From: Candidatus Gastranaerophilales bacterium
GTDB taxonomy: Bacteria > Cyanobacteriota > Vampirovibrionia > Gastranaerophilales > Gastranaerophilaceae
Assembly: GCA_944326605.1 (NCBI GenBank)
Contig: CALVEM010000002.1
Location: 1-64,000 of the forward strand
Direction of reading: 5' to 3'
DNA: 64,000 nucleotides
The notes beneath the pieces were generated by a model. The model searched no databases and was not told where the DNA came from. It saw nothing but the letters and a program-made list of their open reading frames with translations. Numbering within the stretch: position 1 is the stretch's first letter; each line of letters starts with the position of its first letter. A program made the translations under genes and the position numbers. Shown one piece after another: positions 35,667 to 44,248 of this stretch.

Positions 35667-36848
35667 ATGTCCTTATTAGGAAAATATACAGACAGTTTTA
35701 TAGAAGATAATGAGCAAGAAGAATACTCGGATTATACACCGCCTTCTGTTTTGAAAAATGATGAAGATATGAGTCTGAAAAAATCAATAATTATTTCAGC
35801 AATTCTTCACCCGACGGCAATAGGTGTATGGGGGTTAATTGTACTTATTCTCGGGATGCTCGGAATTACTCTGACTATCTTTGACAAACCAAAACCAAAA
35901 GTTAATGATATTGAATTTGTTCTCGTTGACAGGGAAGAAACTCCTATTAATAAGAATACTCCTTACCGTGCGGATATAAATTCACGTGCCGGAGGACATC
36001 ATGACCCGACAAGAAAGGTTTCTATGCCGTCACCTGCTCCGGGTGCGCCAAAAGCCGCTTCAAAACCGGCTAAAAAAGCTGCACCAGCTCCCGCACAGAA
36101 CCCGCTTCAAAAAATAGTAAAACAGGTAACACAACAGGTTCAGACACCTGCGCCTAAAAAAGCTTCCCAGCAAGCTGCACCGGGTCCCAAAAAAGTTGAA
36201 CAGGCAAAACCGGCTCCGCCGACAGCGCGGCCTTCACTAAAACCGCCGACAACTCCGAGACCGGTTGCAAAACCTTCATCAGCATTTACTGTTCCAGTAC
36301 CCAAAGGTGGTACAGGTTCAGGCAGATACGCTACAGGTCCGATAAGCGGATCAGGGACATCAGCTAAAGGCGGAGGCGGAGGAAGCTCAGCTTCATCAGG
36401 GAGAGGATCGCATGCACCGGCACCGTCGCTTGCTCCTACAGGCGGCTCGGGCACAAAACTCGCTAAAGGAGGCGGGGGAGGTACAGGCGGAATAGGCAAC
36501 CCAGGTCCCGGCAATCCAAACGGACGTCCAGGTATTGATGCAATCAGAGAACCGGATTTCGGTCCTTATATGAGAGAACTTCAAAGACGTATAAAAATGA
36601 ACTGGGATCCGCCAAAAGGCAACGAAAGTAAACGTGTTGTTCTGTTATTTAAAATTGCAAAAGACGGTAGGTTACTTTCTTGCAGCGTATTTAAATCATC
36701 AGGACTTCCCGGAGCTGACAAAGCCGCAATAAATGCAGTTCAGGCAACAGCGCCTTTCAGACCGCTCCCTGCCGAGTTCAAAGGCAACAGTATTGATATT
36801 CAATTTACGTTTGATTACAACGTATTTGGAGCATCAGGATACAATTAG
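35667..36848 (+). CDS. TonB-family energy transducer
   Basis: 393 residues. One membrane helix at ~48-73 (after a 45-residue cytosolic tail), then a long Pro/Ala/Lys- and Gly-rich periplasm-spanning region (~95-285), and a C-terminal TonB/TolA-type domain at ~295-385: YMRELQRRIKMNWDPPK, LLFKIAKDGRLLSCSVFKSSGLPGADKAAINAVQATAPF. AAGGGGAG before ATG. With the ExbB and two ExbD genes that follow it should form a proton-driven complex acting on outer-membrane partners. Confidence 0.9.
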   Translation: MSLLGKYTDSFIEDNEQEEYSDYTPPSVLKNDEDMSLKKSIIISAILHPTAIGVWGLIVLILGMLGITLTIFDKPKPKVNDIEFVLVDREETPINKNTPYRADINSRAGGHHDPTRKVSMPSPAPGAPKAASKPAKKAAPAPAQNPLQKIVKQVTQQVQTPAPKKASQQAAPGPKKVEQAKPAPPTARPSLKPPTTPRPVAKPSSAFTVPVPKGGTGSGRYATGPISGSGTSAKGGGGGSSASSGRGSHAPAPSLAPTGGSGTKLAKGGGGGTGGIGNPGPGNPNGRPGIDAIREPDFGPYMRELQRRIKMNWDPPKGNESKRVVLLFKIAKDGRLLSCSVFKSSGLPGADKAAINAVQATAPFRPLPAEFKGNSIDIQFTFDYNVFGASGYN

Positions 36849-37136
36849 AGGTCAGGAAGGCAGGAGGGCAAGAAGGCAGGTAAAAGAATAAAAAAGTGCC
36901 TTTTAAATAGTCATAAGCTATGGTAAAAAAAGAAAGGAAATTACGAAGGATTTTAAAGCAAAACAGGTGCGAGGGATAAAAAATTCCGAAACTAGTACAA
37001 GATGACTGAAATACCCGAGAGCATTGACTGTATAAAGCGATAACAAAATAATAATTCAAGTTAATGCAAAATTATAAAAAAGCGCCTCATAGAATGTCGT
37101 AAGCTATGGTAAAAAAGAAAAAAAGAGAGGATAATT
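36849..37136. other. Non-coding spacer: CCTGC/GGCAGG repeat plus first copy of a promoter-bearing element
   Basis: 288 bp. The first ~35 bases (GGAAGGCAGGAGGG...) belong to a short repeat also found, inverted, at 39226-39251 and 46745-46770. From 36939 to 37115 is one copy of an element repeated at 37835-38014. No gene seen. Confidence 0.7.
36939..37115 (+). repeat. ~180-bp duplicated element with promoter, copy A (before exbB)
   Basis: Matches 37835-38014 in order: AATTACGAAGG, AACAGGTGCGAGGGATAA, CTAGTAC, ATTGACTGTATAAAGCGATA, AATAATAAT and AGCGCCT...GTCGTAA...GGTAAAAAA. TTGACT at 37024-37029 with AATAAT at 37047-37052 (17-bp spacer) is a plausible promoter for exbB. Confidence 0.8.
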
Positions 37137-37787
37137 ATGGAACTACTATTAAATTCAATCAAAATGGACTGGCCGGTATTATTACCGATTTTAATCTGTT
37201 CAATTCTGGTTGTTGCGGTTGTAATCAACAGATTTTGTTTTTACAAGAAAAACAAAAGAGATGTTGTGCTTTTCATTCCGAGATTGAAAAAAGAACTGGC
37301 AAAAAACAACCTTGAAGGAGCAGAAACTCTTGCAGTACAATGCGGTGGAGCAATCGGCGAAGTAACAGAAGAAGCTGTCAGAATATTTGCAGAACAAAAA
37401 AGCGGATTTTCACGCTCATTTGATATTGCAGCTTCACTGGAATCAAGAAAACTTGAAAGCCACTTAACTATTCTGGGTACAATCGGCGGTGTTGCACCGT
37501 TTTTGGGCTTGTTTGGAACAGTTGTCAGAATTCTTTTCACATTCCAGGATCTTGCAGCTCAGGGCAATCAGTCCGCAGCGGTTGCTTCAGGTATCGCATC
37601 AGCTTTGATTGCTACGGCTTTCGGTCTTGGTGTTGCGATTGTTGCTGTTATCTTCTACAACTCATTCCAGTCTATAGTTAAACGCTATGAAGATGACTTC
37701 CAACTTATCAAATTGTTGTTCTTGAGTTTTGTAGATTCAAACGACGAATCAACAACACCGAGCAATGCAAACATATCACTGTCATAG
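37137..37787 (+). CDS. exbB: ExbB/TolQ-type proton channel subunit
   Basis: 216 residues with three membrane helices (~15-35, ~110-130, ~155-180). Family blocks: RKLESHLTILGTIGGVAPFLGLFGTVVRI and GIASALIATAFGLGVAIVAVIFYN, including the channel threonines. GAGAGG before ATG. Forms the ExbB pentamer round an ExbD dimer and uses the proton gradient to drive TonB. Lies between TonB and the ExbD genes. Confidence 0.95.
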   Translation: MELLLNSIKMDWPVLLPILICSILVVAVVINRFCFYKKNKRDVVLFIPRLKKELAKNNLEGAETLAVQCGGAIGEVTEEAVRIFAEQKSGFSRSFDIAASLESRKLESHLTILGTIGGVAPFLGLFGTVVRILFTFQDLAAQGNQSAAVASGIASALIATAFGLGVAIVAVIFYNSFQSIVKRYEDDFQLIKLLFLSFVDSNDESTTPSNANISLS

Positions 37788-37795
37788 ACAAGTAA

Positions 37796-37821
37796 GATCC
37801 TGAAACAAGTTCAGGATGACA
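37796..37821. repeat. Palindromic intergenic repeat unit
   Basis: GATCCTGAAACAAGTTCAGG plus GATGAC, directly behind the exbB stop. Could act as a hairpin stabilising the upstream mRNA. Confidence 0.8.
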
Positions 37822-37834
37822 ATAGAAAGTCGTA

Positions 37835-38014
37835 AATTACGAAGGCTTCTAAAAATCAAAACAGGTGCGAGGGATAAGAAGTTTCCAAACTAGTACGGAA
37901 TGACTAAAAAACCCGAGTGTATTGACTGTATAAAGCGATAACACAATAATAATATAAGTTATGCAAAATAAATAAAAAGCGCCTATTAGAAAGTCGTAAA
38001 GATAAGGTAAAAAA
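37835..38014 (+). repeat. ~180-bp duplicated element with promoter, copy B (before exbD)
   Basis: Second copy of 36939-37115. TTGACT (37922-37927), 17-bp spacer, AATAAT (37945-37950) are conserved, so the first exbD gene could be transcribed independently. Confidence 0.8.
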
Positions 38015-38015
38015 A

Positions 38016-38465
38016 ATGGCAATGAAAACTAATAAGGGGAAAGAAGCCCTGTTCACAGAAATAAATATTACTCCTCTGACAGATATCTTTCTGGTACTGT
38101 TAATCATTATGATGGTCGTAGCTCCGACCTTCCAGTCAACAGACAGTTCCATAACTATCCCCGAGATTAACAGCGGTATTTCTATTGAACAGAAAAATGC
38201 AACGGTATCTGTAACAAAAGAAGGTAAGATGTATTTGAACGGCAATCCGGTTACTGACGAAAACCTTACAGGCGAACTGATAAATTTAAAGCCGCAGCTT
38301 GAAAAACCCGAATTGGTTGTAAAAGCAGATGAAAAGGTGAGAAGTGCAAAAATTATGGAAATAATGAACGCCGCGCAGGACGCAGAATACAAAAAACTCA
38401 TTGTAGCAGGTGAACCGTTAAGCAAAAAAGAACAGAAGAACCTTGAGGAAGGTAAAAAAATATAA
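38016..38465 (+). CDS. exbD: ExbD/TolR-family protein 1
   Basis: 149 residues: short cytosolic start, one membrane helix at ~23-40 (DIFLVLLIIMMVVAPTF) with the proton-carrying aspartate in PLTDIFLVLL, then a periplasmic domain (~50-135). AAGG 8 bases before ATG. The C-terminal tail is Lys/Glu-rich. Shares the opening EINITPLTDIFLVLLIIMMV with the following gene, so the two arose by tandem duplication and may form a heterodimer. Confidence 0.94.
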   Translation: MAMKTNKGKEALFTEINITPLTDIFLVLLIIMMVVAPTFQSTDSSITIPEINSGISIEQKNATVSVTKEGKMYLNGNPVTDENLTGELINLKPQLEKPELVVKADEKVRSAKIMEIMNAAQDAEYKKLIVAGEPLSKKEQKNLEEGKKI

Positions 38466-38498
38466 TTTCCTGACTTCTAAAGCAAATTTGGAGAAAAT

Positions 38499-38891
38499 AT
38501 GGCACGAAACAGAGATACTTTTAACGAAATAAATATTACACCTTTAACAGATATTTTTCTGGTTCTGTTAATCATTATGATGGTAATAGCGCCAATGCTA
38601 GATCAGCAGGGGTTAAACCTGACCGTGCCTGAAAATGTTGCTGAGGAACAGGTTCAAAATAAAGAAACGAAAATTATGACAATAATGGTGTCTGCTGACG
38701 ACAAATTTTATCTTGACGGAGCGGAAATTCCGTCTAATGAACTGGAATCTGCAATATCTGCTCAGGCAAAAAACTATCCGGACGGACTTTTGATAAAAAC
38801 CGATGCAGATTCATCACACGGCGCAATGGTCAGAGTTATGGACAGTGCCAGAAATTCAGGCGTAACAAGTATATCCGTTGATCAAATTTAA
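38499..38891 (+). CDS. exbD: ExbD/TolR-family protein 2
   Basis: 130 residues with the same layout as its neighbour: EINITPLTDIFLVLL with the functional aspartate, one membrane helix at ~16-34 and a periplasmic domain ending HGAMVRVMDSARNSGVTSI. GGAG before ATG. Two ExbD genes beside one ExbB recall systems with distinct ExbD partners. Its last bases overlap the end of a small minus-strand gene. Confidence 0.94.
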   Translation: MARNRDTFNEINITPLTDIFLVLLIIMMVIAPMLDQQGLNLTVPENVAEEQVQNKETKIMTIMVSADDKFYLDGAEIPSNELESAISAQAKNYPDGLLIKTDADSSHGAMVRVMDSARNSGVTSISVDQI

Positions 38892-39067
38892 ACATTCCAT
38901 TCAGGGTTTCCGTCTGCAACATCAAAAAATTTCTGCATTTTTTCAGAAACCGATTTATCCTTATTCTGCGGAAACACGCTGTTAGGTTTTGTCATATCAC
39001 TATTTGCCATAGCATCAAGTTTATTTATTTTCTCTCTTATTAAATCAAAATTAACAATCTTTGTCAT
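38888..39067 (-). CDS. Small unrecognised protein (59 residues)
   Basis: ATG at 39067 preceded by GAGAGGG at a good distance, open for 59 codons to TAA. The product (MTKIVNFDLIREKINKL...) is hydrophilic and helical with no recognised domain. Ends inside the last codons of the convergent exbD gene. The ribosome binding site and codon pattern speak for a real gene; its function is unknown. Confidence 0.6.
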   Translation of the reverse strand: MTKIVNFDLIREKINKLDAMANSDMTKPNSVFPQNKDKSVSEKMQKFFDVADGNPEWNV

Positions 39068-39570
39068 ATTACCCTCTCACATATAAAAAAACATTCTATC
39101 CGCACGAATTTCAATAAACATTTTTTTATTTACAAAACTTTATCTTTTAGAAACCATGAAGCTTTTTTTGGGGGGGTGGAGCATGAGGTCAAGCTGTTTT
39201 CGTGAGCGAAGCTCTCATTAATAAACCTGCTTTCCTGTCCTCCTGCCTTTCAATACAAAATTATTCATTAAATGGGAGTTATATCACAATTTATACTAAA
39301 AAAGTGACATGTCACCCTGAACTCGTTTCAGGGTCTAACTGCTATGAGATGCTGCACTTCGTAAAGACAGGCTCACTCAAAATTTTTAAGATCCTGAAAT
39401 AAATTCAGGATGACAAAAATTTTGGTTCGCTTTGTCAAACAAGTTTAGCATGACGTTTTTACCAATAGTTGGTATAAACTGCTATATAACTTCCATCAGA
39501 TAACTATAGATATTTTTCAGCTTTTGCGTTATAATAAAAAAGTTAAAATTTATTGAGAGAGGTATTTTTA
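39068..39570. other. Non-coding, repeat-rich gap before ftsH
   Basis: Holds a T7G7 run at 39163-39176, an inverted CCTGC-type repeat (39226-39251), and two palindromic repeat units (39311-39336, 39390-39414). A plus-strand open frame at 39202 only translates these repeats (CHPELVSGS) and is not called. TATAAT at about 39531 is a candidate -10 for ftsH without a clear -35. Confidence 0.65.
39311..39414. repeat. Two palindromic repeat units in the ftsH upstream gap
   Basis: GTCACCCTGAACTCGTTTCA... at 39311-39336 and GATCCTGAAATAAATTCAGG at 39390-39409 with GATGAC, in opposite orientation, as in the 23432 pair. Confidence 0.78.
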
Positions 39571-41469
39571 ATGAATAAAAGTCAATCTGCAGGGATGTAT
39601 ATAGTACTGGCAATCGTAGTATTGCTTTTTGTTTCATCCGTATTTTTATCCAGCCCGACGACCAAAGTAACTGAAATTTCTTATTCAAACTTTTTGGAAC
39701 GGCTTGATAAAGGTGAATTCAAAAAAATAGAGAAAGCAGATGACTTTTTATTTGCAATACCGAAAGATCAACCCAAAACAGAAGTTCCCAAAACAACTAT
39801 TCCGGCAATGGATAACCCTTTCGGAGTTCCAGTAGAAAAAGCACCTGCATTAAAATATAAAGTTTTGACACCGGCATTTGATCCTGATTTGATGAAAAAA
39901 CTTGACTCATCGGACGCGGAAGTTCAAATTACACGTGCTTCAGATTCATCGAAAACTCTCGGAAATATATTAAGTTACCTTTTACTGCCGATATTGTTCC
40001 TTGTATTCCTTGCTGTTATGGCAAAAAGTATTCAGGCGGGCGGCTCGCAGGCAATGTCTTTCGGCAAAAGTAAGGCAAAAATGCTTCTCGACAGCAAGGT
40101 TAAAACAACATTTAAAGATGTTGCAGGTATAGATGAAGAAAAGAAAGAATTAGAAGAAATTGTAGATTTTCTTAAAAACGGTGATAAATACATAAAACTC
40201 GGGGCAAAAATTCCGAAAGGCGTACTGCTTGTAGGCCCTCCCGGCACAGGTAAAACTTTAATGGCAAAAGCAGTTGCAGGAGAAGCAGGCGTTCCGTTCT
40301 TTTCTATCAGCGGTTCTGATTTCGTAGAGATGTTTGTCGGTGTAGGTGCAAGCCGTGTAAGAGATTTGTTTGATCAGGCAAAAAAACACCAGCCCTGCAT
40401 TATATTTATTGATGAAATTGATGCTGTCGGACGACAGAGAGGAGCCGGAATGGGCGGCGGTCATGATGAGCGCGAACAGACACTAAACCAGCTGCTTGTT
40501 GAAATGGACGGATTTGATGAAAACACAAACATTATCGTCATTGCAGCTACAAACAGACCGGATATCTTAGATAATGCCTTATTAAGACCGGGAAGATTTG
40601 ACAGACAAATTTACATCAACGCCCCCGATGTCAGAGGCAGAGAAGAAATTTTAAAAGTTCATTCAAAAAACAAACAACTTGATACCGGAGTGGATTTGAA
40701 AACACTTGCAAAACGCACACCGGGCTTTACCGGTGCTGATTTGCAAAATTTGCTCAATGAAGCTGCACTTCTTGCCGCACGCAATAACAAAGACAAAATT
40801 TCTATGGATGATATTGATAATTCAATCGACAGAGTTATTGCCGGTATTGAAAAGAAAAGCAGGGTAATGACCGATGAAGATAAAGAACTTACATCATACC
40901 ACGAAGTCGGTCATGCTCTTATTGCAAGACTTTTAAAAGACGCGGATGAGCTTCATAAAGTGTCAATAATCCCGCGTGGCTGGGCTCTCGGTGTCACATG
41001 GACAAAACCGAAAGATGAAAAAGTTCATACCAACAAAGCAAAACTTCTTGCACAAATTACAGTATCTTTAGGCGGGCGTGCAGCCGAAGAAATAATCTAC
41101 GGCAAAGACAGAGTAAGCACAGGCGCTTCTCAAGATCTTGTAAACGTCACAAATATTGCACGTAAAATGGTTACTGCATGGGGCATGTCTGACAAACTCG
41201 GCAACATGGCTTATGGCAAAAATCAGGAAAACGTTTTCATGGGCAGAGATTTCGGACATCAGAGAGATTACTCGGAACAGGTAGCCTACGAAATTGATGA
41301 GGAAATGAAACGTATTGTTGACGAAAAATACGAAGAAGCCAAGAAAATTCTTACCGACAACAGAGATATGCTTGAAGCTATTTCAAAAGAATTGCTTGAT
41401 AAAGAAACACTTGATTCTTCCGAATTTGACGAAATAATGAACAGAGTTGAAAGTGAAAGAAACAGTTAA
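39571..41469 (+). CDS. ftsH: ATP-dependent zinc metalloprotease FtsH
   Basis: 632 residues from ATG 39571 (GAGAGG upstream; a TTG 18 bases earlier is less likely). Two membrane helices (~10-27 and ~136-155) enclose a periplasmic domain; then an AAA+ module with Walker A GPPGTGKT, Walker [12 protein letters not shown], second region of homology [22 protein letters not shown], and zinc site HEVGH. Degrades membrane and regulatory proteins. The end overlaps the following corrinoid-protein gene, an unusual operon partner. Confidence 0.97.
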   Translation: MNKSQSAGMYIVLAIVVLLFVSSVFLSSPTTKVTEISYSNFLERLDKGEFKKIEKADDFLFAIPKDQPKTEVPKTTIPAMDNPFGVPVEKAPALKYKVLTPAFDPDLMKKLDSSDAEVQITRASDSSKTLGNILSYLLLPILFLVFLAVMAKSIQAGGSQAMSFGKSKAKMLLDSKVKTTFKDVAGIDEEKKELEEIVDFLKNGDKYIKLGAKIPKGVLLVGPPGTGKTLMAKAVAGEAGVPFFSISGSDFVEMFVGVGASRVRDLFDQAKKHQPCIIFIDEIDAVGRQRGAGMGGGHDEREQTLNQLLVEMDGFDENTNIIVIAATNRPDILDNALLRPGRFDRQIYINAPDVRGREEILKVHSKNKQLDTGVDLKTLAKRTPGFTGADLQNLLNEAALLAARNNKDKISMDDIDNSIDRVIAGIEKKSRVMTDEDKELTSYHEVGHALIARLLKDADELHKVSIIPRGWALGVTWTKPKDEKVHTNKAKLLAQITVSLGGRAAEEIIYGKDRVSTGASQDLVNVTNIARKMVTAWGMSDKLGNMAYGKNQENVFMGRDFGHQRDYSEQVAYEIDEEMKRIVDEKYEEAKKILTDNRDMLEAISKELLDKETLDSSEFDEIMNRVESERNS

Positions 41470-42115
41470 ATATATTCTGGAAGCTCCGATTAAATCGGCT
41501 CAAAATATTATTAATTTTGATTATGACATAATAGGTCTAAAAATTGAAGAAGAAACGGATAAAAAGATTTTAACACGACTTCTTCCTGATATTAAAAAAC
41601 CTGTTATGCTCAGATGTACGGGAGACGACGAAAGGGACAAAAAACTTTTACCTGAATTTATTAAACTTCTTGACAGAGAAAGTATCATAGCTTATGCAAA
41701 CGAAAATACTTATAAAAGCATTCTCCCATCTGTTATAAACGGGAAGCATAAACTTGTTATCCGCACTCCCATCGATATTAATCTGGCAAAAGAGATGAAC
41801 ATTTTAGTGTTGGATCAAGGACTTTCTCTTAACAAAATAATTATAGATACTGATATCGGCGGACTTGGTTACGGTTTTGAATACGGTTACAGTATTATGG
41901 AAAAAATCAGATCAGAAGGTGCAAATGACAAATATTTAAGTCTGCCTCTGATATCTTTTGCCTCCGAAGAAACAGCAAAAACTAAAGAAGCAAGAGATGA
42001 AAAATCAGCGCTTTTTCTTGAAATTTCATCAGCTGCGGGCGTAAAAGCTGCGGGTGCGAATTATATTGTTTTAACAAAACCCGAAGCGCTTAAAACTATG
42101 AAGGAGCTTGAATGA
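41453..42115 (+). CDS. Corrinoid iron-sulfur protein small-subunit-like protein (CdhD/AcsD family)
   Basis: 220 residues from GTG 41453 (TTG 41447 possible), inside the end of ftsH. TIM-barrel type sequence; [25 protein letters not shown] matches the CO dehydrogenase/acetyl-CoA synthase delta block DPTTGALGYGxEYTYSxMER, and [17 protein letters not shown] the following one. It is ~220 residues against more than 300 in AcsD, so its N-terminal part is reduced. Overlaps the next gene by ATGA. Pairs with the Fe-S subunit to form a corrinoid-carrying complex. Confidence 0.82.
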   Translation: MKETVKYILEAPIKSAQNIINFDYDIIGLKIEEETDKKILTRLLPDIKKPVMLRCTGDDERDKKLLPEFIKLLDRESIIAYANENTYKSILPSVINGKHKLVIRTPIDINLAKEMNILVLDQGLSLNKIIIDTDIGGLGYGFEYGYSIMEKIRSEGANDKYLSLPLISFASEETAKTKEARDEKSALFLEISSAAGVKAAGANYIVLTKPEALKTMKELE

Positions 42116-43233
42116 CAGAACTTTCAGGATTACAGATTTTTAAATACCTTCCTGCCGCAAAAAAAACAGACCAAACAAACTGCAAACAGTGCGGCTCTCC
42201 AACCTGTATGGCATTTGCTCTGAAACTTGCCAAACATCAGACAGATATAGAAAAATGTCCTTATGCTCCGGATGAACTAAAAAAAATTTACATTGAAAGT
42301 TCAAAACAACCTCAAAAAACAGTTGAAATTCAAGGAGTAAAAATCGGCGGTGAAAATGTTCTTTACCGCCACGAAAAGACATTTATCAACAAAACAGCTC
42401 TTGCCGTTGTCATTGATATGTCAAAACCTGACTGGAAAGAAACATTAGAACGGGTTCAAAATTTTGAAATAACAAGAGTAAATGAACATCTAAAAGTTGA
42501 TTTAATAATAACTAAAAACGGTACTATACCGGATACTCTAAGTTATGAAGACTTGCAAAAGCTCCCGCTGACTGAGATTGTCGACAACAATTTTGCAACA
42601 ACAGCAGCTCAACTAATTAATATCAGACGCAAGGCAGTACTGGAAAAAGATGAAAAATATTCAGATCCGGTTTATGTATATTTCAAACACACGGATAACT
42701 TAAACCTTCTATGTGCAAGAGCAAGTTATTATATTTGTAAGTACGCAAACATGCTCGTATTTGAAGACTTTGACGAAAACCTGATGTCTGCACTAATGAC
42801 ACTCAGACAAAATATTTTCACAGATCCGCAAAAACCTTTGCAGGTAGAATCAAAAATTTATGAATTTAACAACCCTGATGAAAATTCTCTAATCTTTATG
42901 ACAACAAACTTTGCTCTCACTTTCTTTGCTGTTGCAAATGAACTTGAAAGCCTTCCGGTACCGTCATATTTAATTGTAATTCCCGCAGAAGGCATGAGTG
43001 TATTGACTGCGTGGTCCGCAGAAAAATTCACGGCAAAAATAGTTGCAAATACTTTGAAAAAACTTGATTTTGCAAACAGGGTAAAAAACCGTAAAATCAT
43101 TATCCCGGGACTTCTCGCTCACATGAAAGAAGAGCTGGAAGAAGAAATTAAAGACTTTGAAATAGTAGTGGGTACGGTAGAAGCATTCGCTATCGGCGAT
43201 TTTGTAAAAAATCTGAAATCTAATCAGGCGTAA
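42112..43233 (+). CDS. Corrinoid iron-sulfur protein large-subunit-like protein (AcsC/CdhE family)
   Basis: 373 residues. N-terminal [4Fe-4S] domain: C-x2-C-x4-C in CKQCGSPTC followed 16 residues later by C in EKCPY, as in CFeSP. The middle is a TIM barrel related to CdhD; the C-terminal ~130 residues (YLIVIPAEGMSVLTAWSAEKF...IPGLLAHMKEELEEEI) match the corrinoid-binding region. Shorter than AcsC (~445). GGAG before ATG; end overlaps the convergent XRE gene by 14 bases. No acetyl-CoA synthase or CODH subunit in the window. Confidence 0.85.
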   Translation: MTELSGLQIFKYLPAAKKTDQTNCKQCGSPTCMAFALKLAKHQTDIEKCPYAPDELKKIYIESSKQPQKTVEIQGVKIGGENVLYRHEKTFINKTALAVVIDMSKPDWKETLERVQNFEITRVNEHLKVDLIITKNGTIPDTLSYEDLQKLPLTEIVDNNFATTAAQLINIRRKAVLEKDEKYSDPVYVYFKHTDNLNLLCARASYYICKYANMLVFEDFDENLMSALMTLRQNIFTDPQKPLQVESKIYEFNNPDENSLIFMTTNFALTFFAVANELESLPVPSYLIVIPAEGMSVLTAWSAEKFTAKIVANTLKKLDFANRVKNRKIIIPGLLAHMKEELEEEIKDFEIVVGTVEAFAIGDFVKNLKSNQA

Positions 43234-43423
43234 ATTCAAGTAAATCCGAAACTTTGCAGTTGAAGTACTTACATAATAAGTCCAGAGTTTTGGCATCATA
43301 ACCGCCAGTTTTATTATTTCGCCATCTTGATATAGTATTTGTACTTATTCCCGTTTTAATAAAAATATCTTTTGCTGTTGTTCTATGACGCCAAATTAAG
43401 TCATCCAAATTACAAGTTATCAT
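43220..43423 (-). CDS. Small XRE/Cro-type regulator
   Basis: 67 residues, nearly all HTH_26/XRE domain: TTAKDIFIKTGISTNTISRWRNN is the HTH and ...LDLLCKYFNCKVSDLLEF the closing helix. No Shine-Dalgarno; TATACT lies seven bases before the ATG, so a leaderless, autoregulated transcript is likely. Divergent from the 74-residue gene at 43525, with two palindromes between them that it probably binds. Confidence 0.88.
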   Translation of the reverse strand: MITCNLDDLIWRHRTTAKDIFIKTGISTNTISRWRNNKTGGYDAKTLDLLCKYFNCKVSDLLEFTPD

Positions 43424-43453
43424 AACTAAAAGTATAAACTTATTATTATCGAC

Positions 43454-43507
43454 TTGACATTAATAACTATATTTAGTAATTTGATTACTATATATAGTAA
43501 TCAAATT
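43454..43507. promoter_or_regulatory. Divergent control region with two palindromic operators
   Basis: ATTACTATATATAGTAAT (43484-43501) is the core of a perfect 30-bp palindrome (43478-43507). ATAACTATATTTAGTAAT (43463-43480) is a near copy with centres 21 bp apart (two helical turns). TTGACA at 43454-43459 lies just before the first operator, so a bound XRE dimer pair would cover the plus promoter and block polymerase. Confidence 0.65.
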
Positions 43508-43524
43508 TAAAGAAGGTTTATATT

Positions 43525-43749
43525 ATGTTTTGGAAAATACTGGATTTTATTGAAGAATTTGAACAATCTTTCTACAGATTTGCATTGCATATTTACTTTC
43601 AAAACATTCTTGAAAGACATAACATTACACGCACCTGCATTCAACAGTTCAACAACTGGCAATGTAATATACTTGATATTCTGAAACACTATCAAAAAGA
43701 ATATTTTGCATTGCTCCTGAGCTGTGACAAAAACATAAAATATAATTAA
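43525..43749 (+). CDS. Small unrecognised protein under XRE control
   Basis: 74 residues, AAGAAGG eight bases before ATG. Rich in Phe, Ile, Asn and Cys (4), probably helical; no domain recognised. Divergently arranged with the XRE repressor and preceded by its likely operators, a layout used by small toxins, phage-type genes or stress peptides. A reverse open frame over the same bases exists but lacks these signals. Confidence 0.6.
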   Translation: MFWKILDFIEEFEQSFYRFALHIYFQNILERHNITRTCIQQFNNWQCNILDILKHYQKEYFALLLSCDKNIKYN

Positions 43750-43831
43750 AATATAAAATATAATATATAATATTTGACTATAGGCAAAAAATTTTCTATC
43801 TGTATTTTATGTATAATGGAAAAGGACAGAT

Positions 43832-44245
43832 ATGAAAATTCAACATCAATATAATTCCACAAATTTTAAAGGGCTATATTTCAAAAATGCTTCTCTGCAA
43901 GTTCAGGAAGCGTTCCGCCAATGTCCGGCTATTAAAAAACTCTCTGAATACAATGATGTATTTATTTCGCAATTTCAACGAGAAGCAGAAGAGCCATACG
44001 GGAAAATTCTTGAATACGGATACAGGTGCAAAATTGCCTCTTTGCCAAATCTTTTTTCAAATAAAGCAAAATTGTTATTTAACGGAATATCCCAAACAGC
44101 ACTTGATTTGTCAAAATATAAAAATCAAACAGAAATAACAAATACTGTTACAAACGATATCGTTGAAGAAATCGGCTATATTAATTCCGTCAAAGAATTT
44201 ATCGAAAATTTCAGCACGGTTATCAAAAAAGATTTTAATATGTAA
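43832..44245 (+). CDS. Unrecognised protein with N-terminal NFKG motif
   Basis: 137 residues, AAAGGAC five bases before ATG. Residues 1-16 end in STNFKGLYF; the NFKG motif is of the same kind as SFRG in the protein at 51736. The rest is helical and charged with no known domain. It ends three bases before the stop of fliR on the other strand. Lineage-specific protein of unknown role. Confidence 0.7.
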   Translation: MKIQHQYNSTNFKGLYFKNASLQVQEAFRQCPAIKKLSEYNDVFISQFQREAEEPYGKILEYGYRCKIASLPNLFSNKAKLLFNGISQTALDLSKYKNQTEITNTVTNDIVEEIGYINSVKEFIENFSTVIKKDFNM

Positions 44246-44248
44246 AGA

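Noticed and set aside
36140-36514. Proline-rich 124-codon open frame on the minus strand
   Set aside because: Exact antisense of the Gly/Pro-rich linker of the TonB gene; low-complexity shadow without a ribosome binding site.
39163-39176. T7G7 run before ftsH as a fifth switch tract
   Set aside because: An ATG precedes it (39156) but all three frames after the run stop within about 20 codons and none joins a gene.
39202-39402. 66-codon open frame with CHPELVSGS
   Set aside because: It only translates palindromic repeat units; no Shine-Dalgarno.
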